From Mycobacterium sp. 852013-50091_SCH5140682 (GTDB lineage: Bacteria; Actinomycetota; Actinomycetes; Mycobacteriales; Mycobacteriaceae), in NCBI RefSeq assembly GCF_001665685.1, contig NZ_LZTB01000029.1, forward strand, positions 1 through 59,477: DNA of 59,477 nucleotides. Reading direction: 5' to 3'. A program made the translations under genes and the position numbers. Positions 52,135-59,477 of the stretch are shown here, piece after piece. Under the pieces are notes generated by a model. That model saw only the letters and a list, made by a program, of their open reading frames with translations. It did no database searches and had not been told where the DNA came from. How positions within the stretch are numbered: the first letter of the stretch is position 1; the number at the start of each line of letters is the position of its first letter.

Positions 52135-52776
52135 GTGAGGCTGAGGTTTTCGTCCTCGCCCGTTCTCGCGGCTGCGGCTGTGGCCATGGGGGTAGCGAGC
52201 TTGTCCGCGGCGCCTGCCGTCAAGGCTGAGCCGATCCACATGGCTCCGCAGGTCTATGACAAGACTTCGCCGGACGGCTGGCAGCTCGACCTGCAGATCA
52301 AGGACGAGGTGGTGAATTCCGTTCCCAACCTTGCTGCGGCGTCCAATTCACGCGAGGCGTTTGTCACCGCGACGGCGACGGCCACGGCGACCGGTGGCGC
52401 GAGCCCGATCCAGGACAGCCTGTTCATCCTGGGCTATCAGCTGGGATGCCAATCGGACGTTTCCGCGGGTCTGGTGGTGGGTGGCACCGGTGGCGTCGCT
52501 GGTGCAGTCGGGCTTCCCCCGACCACCGTCGGTGGCAGCGCCGGCGTCGCCGGATTCTTGGAAACCATCGTCCAACCCGGCGTGATCGTCGACCTGCCGA
52601 TGACCAACATGGCACTGAGCCCCGGCAACACCGCGTCGCTCGGCGTTGACAACCTTCACGTCAAAGCCGACGCATGCGGTGGCGACGTCAACATTCGTTC
52701 ATACGCGTACTTGCGCATTTCGACTGCCGCCAGCCACTTTTCGTACGCCATCTACGGCGATCCGATCAAGATCTGA
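52135..52776 (+). CDS. MspA-family outer-membrane porin
   Basis: A 213-residue secreted protein with a signal peptide ending near AAPAVKA. The mature part has DGWQLDLQIKDEVVNSVPNLAAASNSREAFV, the typical porin strand pattern GYQLGCQSDVSAG, and PTTVGGSAGVAGFLETIVQPGVIVDLPM. The C terminus has VKADACGGDVNIRSYAYLRIST, the MspA end. Such porins carry small hydrophilic solutes across the mycobacterial outer membrane, and here it lies beside importers. GTG at 52135. Confidence 0.92.
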   Translation: MRLRFSSSPVLAAAAVAMGVASLSAAPAVKAEPIHMAPQVYDKTSPDGWQLDLQIKDEVVNSVPNLAAASNSREAFVTATATATATGGASPIQDSLFILGYQLGCQSDVSAGLVVGGTGGVAGAVGLPPTTVGGSAGVAGFLETIVQPGVIVDLPMTNMALSPGNTASLGVDNLHVKADACGGDVNIRSYAYLRISTAASHFSYAIYGDPIKI

Positions 52777-52805
52777 ACTCCGTCAACATGAGAAAGGAGA
52801 GGTCT

Positions 52806-53384
52806 GTGGCACCACTTCGAATCCGTCAATGCGTCGCGTGCGGCGCGATGATCCTGGCAATGGGCTCGGCGGGCAGCGGGATCGCGAGTGCCGATCCCCC
52901 GATTCTGCCGTTTGTCCCAGGCGTGCCCGGCATTCCGTACCAGGGCGCCTACACCTACGAATTCGGCACGGGCGCATACACTTATCCCCCGCACACCACC
53001 GACACCCGCGGGGTGAGAACCAGCGGGCCCACTGCTGATCCGACCCAGACCACCGTGAGTCTGCCCAACAGCAAGCCTGGTCCTCCGGTGCCGAATCAGT
53101 CGTTCATCCTGAACTACACCAACATGCGCTACGGGGTGCAAGGCGGAATCGTGCCGCCCGACAGCGCCTCGGCCCTCTTGCAGTCCGACACCGGAACCCT
53201 GCCGGGAATGGTCTCCAGCGCAGGACCTTGGCCGCAGCCGCTGTTGGAGAGCCCCACCGGGGCGCCGCCGAAGACCGGAGTGCCCACCGGTGAGGTTACC
53301 AACGCGACCCCGCCGAGCTACCCACAACTGGAGCCACCGGCCCAGCCCGCGCCCGCTGACCAAGCCGCAACGCCCGGGCAATAG
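52806..53384 (+). CDS. secreted Pro-rich protein
   Basis: A 192-residue protein with signal peptide (MILAMGSAGSGIASADPP) and a Pro/Gly/Thr-rich mature part with no known domain: YQGAYTYEFGTGAYTYPPHTTDTRG and PNQSFILNYTNMRYGVQGG. GTG at 52806 follows AAAGGAGAGG; an ATG at 52788 is in frame. It lies 29 bases after the porin gene and may be a cell-wall partner. Function unknown. Confidence 0.7.
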   Translation: MAPLRIRQCVACGAMILAMGSAGSGIASADPPILPFVPGVPGIPYQGAYTYEFGTGAYTYPPHTTDTRGVRTSGPTADPTQTTVSLPNSKPGPPVPNQSFILNYTNMRYGVQGGIVPPDSASALLQSDTGTLPGMVSSAGPWPQPLLESPTGAPPKTGVPTGEVTNATPPSYPQLEPPAQPAPADQAATPGQ

Positions 53385-53597
53385 ACCGCGGGTCCGGCAT
53401 GCCCCGGGGCCAAACGTCGTAATCGGAGCGCGAAAGTCAACGATTTTGGTGCACCATGCACCTCTTCGCGCCAGAAACTGGTGGGCACTGCCGTGGCGGC
53501 CCCGGGCCAGCGCTGGCGACACTGGTCGTGTCAGTTGCGAGATATGCGGATTGCCAAGGCAATCCGTTACGCATCATGCCGAGCGACGGAGGAAACC

Positions 53598-55001
53598 ATG
53601 AAAGAGCAGACCATGTCGGTACCGCAGGAGGGCGGCGCGCAGGTGGCATCAGTCGATGTCGTAGTTGTCGGAGCGGGCTTCGCCGGCTTGAGCGCCGCGG
53701 ATCGGCTGTCCAGTCAGGGTGCATCAGTTCTCGTCATTGAAGGCCGTGACCGGGTCGGTGGCCGTTCCTTCACAGGCGAGGTCGCCGGGGTCAAGGTCGA
53801 CCTGGGTGCGACGTGGGTTGCGCAGCGCCACACCGCGATCCGTGACCTGATGGAGCGCTTGGGGTGTTCGCTGACCCCGCAGTTCGATGAAGGCGTCAAC
53901 CTCTTGTGGATGGCCGGGCAGCGTCGCCCTTGGACGGGCACCCTTCCGATGGTCGACCCGGTCGACTTGGAGGACCTGGGGCGCATCCAAGGGGAGATGA
54001 CCAACCTGCTGGAAACCATCGATGTCGATGCCGCGTGAAATTCACCCAACGCCGGCGAACTCGACGCGATTTCGTTCGGCGAATGGCTCGACCAGCAGCA
54101 GGCCGTGACCAGCACTCGCGCGCTGATGTTCATCGTCACCAAGGTGCAGTGGGGCTGCAGCCCACTAGACGTGTCATTGCTGCATGTGTTGCGCTATATC
54201 CAGGCCGTGGGCGGGCTCGACCACATGCTCGCCGTCGAAGGCGGGCAGAACGAGTATCGAGTCACCGAAACCACTCAAGAGATTGCCAAGCGGCTCGCTG
54301 AGCAGCTCGGCGACCGAATTGTGTTGGACACCCGGGTCCGTCAGATCTCCCAAGACGATCACGGCGTCACGGTCTACACCGATACGGCGGTGATCAATGC
54401 CAAGTACGCCATCGTCGCGGCGGCCCCCCAGCATCGGGCTTACATCGAGTACCAACCGGCCTTGCCGCAAAAGATTGAGGGACTCACGACGAGCTTTCCA
54501 ATGGGCGCGCTGAGCAAGGCGTTCGTCGCCTACGACAAGCCATTCTGGCGGTCTGAGGGGCTTTCGGGTGAGGCAGTGACCGATACCGCGCCGGTGTTCA
54601 TCACCTTCGACGTCTCGCCCAGCGATGACGGGCCGGGCATCCTGATGGTCTTCTGCACCGCTCGGGTGTACGACGGCTTCGGTCCGGACGTTCGGCGGAA
54701 ACTGGTGCTCGACCAGTTGGTCGACCTGTACGGCCCACACGCCGGGAGCCCCATCGACTACATCGATCACTGTTGGGGCACAGAACCTTTCGCCCCGGGT
54801 GGCCCGCATCCGGCCGCGCCGCCCTTCGCAACGGTGAGCTACGGCGAGGCCCTCACCACGCCACACGGGCGCATCCACTGGGCGGGCACGGAAACCGCGG
54901 GCGAGTGGGTCGGGACCATGAACGGCGCCATCCTGACCGGTCTGCAGACTGCCGATCAGATTGCCGAGCGACTCGGCGTCGCCAGAGGAGCCTCGGCATA
55001 G
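53598..55001 (+). pseudogene. flavin amine oxidase with one in-frame TGA
   Basis: The whole frame of 467 codons is open except for TGA at 54036-54038. The N half has the FAD motif VVVVGAGFAGLSAADRL, EGRDRVGGRSFTGEV, and the C half carries HWAGTETAGEWVGTMNGAI, the FAD-binding end of monoamine oxidases. The stop sits in DAA-stop-NSPNAGELDAISFGEWL, where relatives have Trp (TGG). A single G to A change explains it. Before that point the protein would end after 146 residues, without substrate domain. Start ATG 53598 after GGAGGAAA. Confidence 0.83.
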
Positions 55002-55038
55002 GGCCGGCCGGCTCCGGCGAATGCGACTGCGCGGGCGG

Positions 55039-56019
55039 CTATCTCGAATCGAGAGTTCTGTTGATCTGCGCTGCGATCTCGGTCATGGCTCGTAGAGTCG
55101 GGTGATAGGCCATCGGACCGTACTTCAGCGGGCTTGCGGAGAAGGTATAGCCGTAAACCCATGGATCGGCCGCGCAAATATCGTGACCCCGGGTCACGTC
55201 GGCGGCCGATACCAGCAGGGACCCCGTCGCCCGTGCGGCCTCATCCGTCTTGGCGACAAGCGTTTTCGCCAGTTGTCGTGCCCGGTCGAACTGCTCGTCG
55301 GTGATCGGTAGCTTGGCAGGACAGTATCCGGCATCGGGCAGGACGGTTGTGTAGTTGACGTACACGACCGTCGCATTCGGCGCCCGCTTGTGCGCCTCGA
55401 TACCGATCTCCGTCAAACTCGCCCCGACTTGCTGAACTGCGCGGTCGACGTCCGCGTCGGACTTGGCGTCACAGACCGCGATGCGCCATGCGAACGACAA
55501 CGCGCCGGGGTCCTTGGCGCATGACCAGGCGAACAGATTCGGCAAGTAGTAGATGTCATTTCCGCCCGCCGTGATGGTGATGAGCTTCGTGGTGTCGCGG
55601 ACTGCATCGAGTTGAGGTGGCTGGAAGAATTGGCCGCCGTGCAGAACGTTCTGCGCTGTGGCTCCTGAACACGTCACGTCGGTCAGGCTCAGGTGACGCA
55701 ACGCCGCCAACTGATGTGCGTAGTTGTGGTCGGATCTGATGCACAGCGTCGGGCTCGTCGGATCACGATCGGGCACACCGGGGCCTGCACCGAACGAACT
55801 ACCGAGAGCGACGTAGTCATGGTTGCCGGCGGGCGCCCGCTTGCCCTGGTAGTAGACCATCGCAATGGCCGCACCGATCAACACCAACACGACCACGACC
55901 AACGCGCCGAACACCTTCAGCAACCGCAACAACACCCGGCGCGGCCGCGACCGTGACCCGTGCTTTTCCGGAGCCGCACCGGGCTCATCCTGGGACCGTT
56001 CACGACGACCTGCACTCAT
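55039..56019 (-). CDS. membrane-anchored SGNH/GDSL hydrolase
   Basis: A 326-residue protein. An N-terminal basic region precedes one transmembrane helix (VFGALVVVVLVLIGAAIAMVYY). Outside it is the SGNH hydrolase with ALGSSFGAGPGV (nucleophile Ser) and ITAGGNDIYYL (Asn block), ending with YHPTLRAMTEIAAQ (Asp/His block). Such mycobacterial enzymes cleave esters of lipids or wall polymers at the cell surface. Start ATG 56019 after GGAGGG; frames extending to 56178 lack the pattern. Confidence 0.87.
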   Translation of the reverse strand: MSAGRRERSQDEPGAAPEKHGSRSRPRRVLLRLLKVFGALVVVVLVLIGAAIAMVYYQGKRAPAGNHDYVALGSSFGAGPGVPDRDPTSPTLCIRSDHNYAHQLAALRHLSLTDVTCSGATAQNVLHGGQFFQPPQLDAVRDTTKLITITAGGNDIYYLPNLFAWSCAKDPGALSFAWRIAVCDAKSDADVDRAVQQVGASLTEIGIEAHKRAPNATVVYVNYTTVLPDAGYCPAKLPITDEQFDRARQLAKTLVAKTDEAARATGSLLVSAADVTRGHDICAADPWVYGYTFSASPLKYGPMAYHPTLRAMTEIAAQINRTLDSR

Positions 56020-56262
56020 TGCCACGCCCTCCAGCTCCCCAACGCCCAAGCGGGAAGTACCTCCCGGGAGAAGCGTAAGGGACCAGCCCTGATCTGGGAC
56101 GCTCGCGCCGCAGGACGGCGGGCGGCTCGGCAGAGCCAGGGTGCGATTCACACCGTCGACGACCGCAGGTTGATGCATTTCGGTGTGGTGGCTGTCACGT
56201 CGTTCGCGGCACTCTTGGGATCATCACGACGCGCCGATACCGGCACAGGAAGGAATCGACAG

Positions 56263-57798
56263 ATGACCCTCTCAGCAAGCGGCCCGGAGTACTTCGATGT
56301 GGTCATCATCGGCGGCGGCATCTCAGGGATCGGCGCCGCGGCGTACCTCACCAAGGAGTTCCCGAGGAAGAAGGTGGCGTTGCTGGAGGCGCGCGACGCC
56401 ATCGGTGGTACGTGGGATCTGTTTCGGTACCCCGGCATCCGGTCCGACTCGGACCTGCACACGTTCGCGTACGAGTTCAAGAGCTGGCGCCACGAGAAAG
56501 CGATCGCTGACGCGCCGCTGATCCTGGACTACCTCAAGGAGACCGTCGACGAGTACGGCCTCGACGACATCATCAGGTACCGCCACCATGTCGTGGCCGC
56601 CGCCTGGTCGAGCGACGACGCGCAATGGGTGCTGACGGTGGAGGTCACTGATTCCGACGGCGCGGTACGCAATGAGGTGATCAAGGCGGGGTGGGTATAC
56701 GCCGGCACGGGCTACTACCGGTACGACGAGGCGTACACCCCGGAGTTCGAGGGACGGGACGACTTCGAGGGCGACATCATCCACCCGCAGTTCTGGCCCG
56801 AGGACTATGACCACTCCGGCAAGAACGTCGTCGTAATCGGCAGCGGCGCAACAGCAATCACGCTGATCCCGTCTATGCTCAAGGGCGACACCGCCGCCGA
56901 CCACGTCACCATGCTGCAGCGCACACCGACGTACATCATGTCACTGCCGCGCGTCGACGCCCTGAGCCTCAAGCTCACTCGACTCCTCGGAGAACGGCGC
57001 GGCTATCTCGCGACCAGGTGGAAGAACGTGTTGATCGATTGGGTGGTCGTCGAGTTGATGACCAAGTTCCCGAAAACCGCACGGCGCCTCATCCGCCACC
57101 TCAACATGAAGGAGCTCCCAGCGGGATTCGACGTGGACCGGCACTTCAACCCGCCCTACGATCCGTGGCACCAGCGCTTGTGCCTGGCGCCCGACGGCGA
57201 CTTCTTCGCCTCGATCCGCGAAGGCCGAGCGTCGGTGGTGACCGACCGGATCCGCCGGTTCACCAAGACCGGAATCGAGCTGGAGTCGGGCAAGGAGCTG
57301 CCGGCCGACCTCATCGTCACGGCGACCGGGCTGAACCTGCGCTTGTTCGGCGGCATCGACATCACCGTCGACGGGCGACCGGTCGATCTGTCCAGCAGCG
57401 TGGTGTACCGGGGGCTGATGCTGTCCGGGCTGCCGAACTGGATGATGGCGGTCGGCTACACCAAATCGTCCTGGACGCTGAAGATCTCGCTACTCGGCAA
57501 GAGCCTCATCGAGCTGCTCCGCCACATGGACACCCACGGATACGACACTGTCGTTCCCTATGCAGCCGAAGGGGTCGGCACGCGTTCGATTCTCGACCTC
57601 GAGGCCGGCTACATGCAGCGCGCGAAGCGTGCCCTGCCGCGTCAGGGCGACTCGATGCCTTGGCAGATGCGAAACGTATTCCTGGAGGACCGCAAGATGT
57701 ACCGAGGATCGGTCATCGACGAGAATCTCCGCTTCAGCTCGCGATTGGAGCGCGAACTGGACGACGGCCGGACAGCTTCGGCAAGTGTGGCGTCATGA
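56263..57798 (+). CDS. Baeyer-Villiger monooxygenase, MymA/EthA-like
   Basis: A 511-residue FAD/NADPH enzyme. GGGISGIGAAAYL (FAD) is near residue 17, the RYPGIRSDSDLHTFAYEF substrate/FMO-type segment near 54, and VVVIGSGATAITLIPSML (NADPH) near 192. These are hallmark features of MymA and EthA. It hydroxylates or oxidises lipophilic ketones and thio-compounds. Its stop overlaps the start of the LipR-like gene, as Rv3083-Rv3084 do in M. tuberculosis. Ribosome site AGGAAGGA lies at 56247-56254. No virS-like AraC gene is adjacent. Confidence 0.9.
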   Translation: MTLSASGPEYFDVVIIGGGISGIGAAAYLTKEFPRKKVALLEARDAIGGTWDLFRYPGIRSDSDLHTFAYEFKSWRHEKAIADAPLILDYLKETVDEYGLDDIIRYRHHVVAAAWSSDDAQWVLTVEVTDSDGAVRNEVIKAGWVYAGTGYYRYDEAYTPEFEGRDDFEGDIIHPQFWPEDYDHSGKNVVVIGSGATAITLIPSMLKGDTAADHVTMLQRTPTYIMSLPRVDALSLKLTRLLGERRGYLATRWKNVLIDWVVVELMTKFPKTARRLIRHLNMKELPAGFDVDRHFNPPYDPWHQRLCLAPDGDFFASIREGRASVVTDRIRRFTKTGIELESGKELPADLIVTATGLNLRLFGGIDITVDGRPVDLSSSVVYRGLMLSGLPNWMMAVGYTKSSWTLKISLLGKSLIELLRHMDTHGYDTVVPYAAEGVGTRSILDLEAGYMQRAKRALPRQGDSMPWQMRNVFLEDRKMYRGSVIDENLRFSSRLERELDDGRTASASVAS

Positions 57799-58862
57799 CG
57801 ACGCTCACCGCGGTGTCCGCGGCACCGGTTCCCCCGCGCCTGACCGCTGCCGAGCTGATCCAGCGCGCCGCGTTCACGACTCTGGGCCGTGTTCCGAAAG
57901 CGATTCTCCGCAGGCTCATCCCACCGACCGTCAACGCCGACGGTGATGTGATGGAACCGGAGATCGCCCTGCTCATGCGAGTCACCGCCGCGGAGCCTGA
58001 TTTCAGCGACGGTACCGTTGCTGATGCCAGAGCTGCCATGGAGAACGACTGCAGGGTGTTCGCCGACAGATCCGCAGACGCCGATGTAGCTGTCGACACC
58101 AATATCGTTCTCCGTAGCGGTATTCGGGCCAGCCTGTATCGGCCCCGGGTACGGTCCAACGGGCTGGTGCTGTTCCTCCACGGCGGAGGTTTCGTGCTCG
58201 GCAGCCGCAGCGCCTACGACTCCCCCGCCCGGCTCATCGCATCCCGCGCCGGGGTCAACGTCTTGTCGATCGAGTATCGACTGGCCCCCGAGGCACCCTT
58301 CCCCGCAGCGCCCGACGACGCCATGGAGGCATGGCAATTCGCCGTCGAGCGGTGCGCCGACTGGGGAGTCGATCCGCAGCGCATCGTGCTACTCGGTGAC
58401 AGTGCGGGCGCGAATCTCTGTGCGGTGCTGTCGAATCAACTCCAACACGAGACACTTCGCCCCAGGATGCAGGTACTGATGTACCCGGTCGTCGACGCTG
58501 CGGGTGACTATCGTTCGCGCAAGGAGTTCGCGGACAACCCCGCGCTCACCGTCAAGCAGATGGACTGGTTGGCCGGGCTGTATGTAACCGATGCCCGCGA
58601 CCGGTCCGACCCACGCGTGTCACCGATCCTCGCCGAGGACCTTTCTGGCGTGCCGGCAACCCTGATCACCGTTGCCGGATTCGATCCGTTGCGGGACGAG
58701 GCCATCGCATATGCCAGGCGGCTCAATAGCTTTGGAGTACCCACCCGCTTGCTTCGAGAAGGCGGCCTCGTACACGGGTACCTCTCCATGACCCAGATCA
58801 GCCCGGCGGCACGCGAAGCAGTCAACCGCGTCGCCGACGCGATCGGCCGCGCTGTGCGCTAG
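57795..58862 (+). CDS. HSL-family acetyl-hydrolase, LipR-like
   Basis: A 355-residue esterase of the hormone-sensitive-lipase family, with oxyanion HGGGFVLGSR near residue 132, nucleophile LLGDSAGANLC near 200, Asp in FDPLRDEA near 296 and catalytic His in LVHGYLSM near 325. It starts in an ATGA overlap with the MymA-like gene. It could hydrolyse the ester that a Baeyer-Villiger reaction forms. Confidence 0.9.
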   Translation: MTTLTAVSAAPVPPRLTAAELIQRAAFTTLGRVPKAILRRLIPPTVNADGDVMEPEIALLMRVTAAEPDFSDGTVADARAAMENDCRVFADRSADADVAVDTNIVLRSGIRASLYRPRVRSNGLVLFLHGGGFVLGSRSAYDSPARLIASRAGVNVLSIEYRLAPEAPFPAAPDDAMEAWQFAVERCADWGVDPQRIVLLGDSAGANLCAVLSNQLQHETLRPRMQVLMYPVVDAAGDYRSRKEFADNPALTVKQMDWLAGLYVTDARDRSDPRVSPILAEDLSGVPATLITVAGFDPLRDEAIAYARRLNSFGVPTRLLREGGLVHGYLSMTQISPAAREAVNRVADAIGRAVR

Positions 58863-58944
58863 CGCTTCCCATAGTCGACCGGCGCACTCGGTGGTGAAAT
58901 GCAGCGGCCGGAGCTTGTCGGACCCTTCTGGTTTGATTGGTGTT

Positions 58945-59477
58945 ATGCCCTCGCAGCCAACACCTTTCGACGCTGACGCGGTGAGCCCCGTGCAGCGGCT
59001 GGAGGTGTTGCTCGACGAATTGTCGGAACTGTGCGGGCAGCGCAACGCGATCGACGGACGCATCGTCGACATCGTCGCCGAACTCGAACGCGACGAATTA
59101 TGTGGTGCCACCGGCGCCCGGTCCATCGCCGAGTTGGTGGCCTGGAAAACCGGTGCCACCCTGCACAACGCCGGGATCATGGTCACAGTCGCACGCCACC
59201 TCGACGAATTCCCATTGTGCGCCGAAGGAATGCGGCAAGGCCGGCTGTCCCTGGATCAGGTGGGGGTGATCGCCGAACGAGCTGCCGACGGTTCCGATGC
59301 GCACTACGCCGAACTGGCGGAGGTCGCCACCGTGGCCCAGTTGCGCACCGCCGTGAAACTCGAACCCCGCCCCGAACCGCAGCCACGCCCGGAACCCAAA
59401 CGCGCGTTCCGCAAAGACGTGCACGAGGACCACACCACCTACCAGATCACCCTGCCCCACGACGAAGCCGCCACCGT
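58945..59477 (+). CDS. DUF222 / 13E12-type HNH protein, N-terminal part
   Basis: The gene begins at ATG 58945 and leaves the window. The 177 codons present give MPSQPTPFDADAVSPVQRLE, then ELERDELCGATGARSIAELVAWKTGATLHNAG and a proline-rich stretch before YQITLPHDEAA. This is the DUF222 domain that precedes the HNH nuclease motif of the 13E12 repeat family, which is abundant in mycobacteria. The HNH part is outside the window. Mobile-element or DNA-processing roles are suspected but not settled. Confidence 0.85.
   Translation, partial: MPSQPTPFDADAVSPVQRLEVLLDELSELCGQRNAIDGRIVDIVAELERDELCGATGARSIAELVAWKTGATLHNAGIMVTVARHLDEFPLCAEGMRQGRLSLDQVGVIAERAADGSDAHYAELAEVATVAQLRTAVKLEPRPEPQPRPEPKRAFRKDVHEDHTTYQITLPHDEAAT

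Noticed and set aside
54036..54038. Selenocysteine or programmed readthrough at the TGA of the amine oxidase
   Set aside because: No stem-loop typical of a SECIS is evident and relatives have Trp there; a point mutation or error is simpler.

Overview
The window is high-GC actinobacterial DNA, most probably from an environmental, fast-growing Mycobacterium (Mycolicibacterium). The reasons are a mycothiol gene (mshC), an MspA-type porin, a MymA/LipR pair, a DUF222/13E12-type HNH protein, and a block at 3.4-16.5 kb that I recall as following the gene order of the M. tuberculosis Rv2129c-Rv2141c region. The first 35 bases are not genomic: positions 7-35 match the Illumina Nextera transposase adapter, so the window starts at an untrimmed contig end.

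Layout. (1) 36-3291: end of a sugar ABC ATPase, an RbsC-type permease, a sugar-binding lipoprotein and a DeoR-type regulator. (2) 3384-16425: housekeeping block with an SDR, mshC, cysQ, a histidine phosphatase/DUF3090/SCO1664-type operon, uppP, lppL, pyrD, a PEBP protein and an M20 peptidase, interrupted by extra genes including an LLM oxidoreductase with a 3' frameshift. (3) 16543-16628: tRNA-Leu(GAG). Its 3' end is the attachment site of an 8.8-kb integrated element (16604-25401) bounded by a perfect 27-bp direct repeat. (4) 25447-25770: remnant of an IS481-family transposase.

The integrated element carries a tyrosine integrase, an overlapping XRE repressor, an excisionase, an initiator-like HTH gene with iteron-like repeats, and several small genes. 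It also has a head-gene set (possible small terminase, scaffold-like protein, HK97-like major capsid protein, head-completion-like protein). A TIR-like protein of the PF10137 type sits next to attR. There is no large terminase, portal, tail or lysis gene, so it looks like a capsid-encoding phage satellite related in layout to the phiRv1/phiRv2 elements, with a probable anti-phage cargo gene. This is the most interesting system in the window.

(5) 25917-40042 is an accessory lipid/xenobiotic region. It has TetR regulators with visible palindromic operators, an enoyl-CoA hydratase, alpha/beta hydrolases, an acyl-CoA ligase, a quinone oxidoreductase, an old-yellow-enzyme homologue and an SDR. It also holds a 1-kb graveyard of four fused gene fragments and a truncated UvrA-like gene whose Walker A lysine is replaced by glutamate. 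(6) 40081-55001 is a catabolic and uptake cluster: PucR regulator, phytanoyl-CoA-type dioxygenase, two amino-acid-dehydrogenase-like oxidoreductases, zinc alcohol dehydrogenase, acyl-CoA ligase, TetR, APC permease, MFS transporter, membrane protein, MspA porin, a secreted Pro-rich protein and an amine oxidase interrupted by one in-frame TGA. Two near-identical palindromes (47305-47318 and 48296-48313) suggest the TetR at 47449 controls both arms. Porin, inner-membrane permeases and enzymes together suggest import and oxidation of an amino or carboxylic compound that I cannot identify. (7) 55039-59477: membrane-anchored SGNH hydrolase, MymA-like Baeyer-Villiger monooxygenase with LipR-like esterase, and the start of a DUF222 HNH protein that runs off the window.

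Family names come from recognising motifs in the translations. No database search was run.
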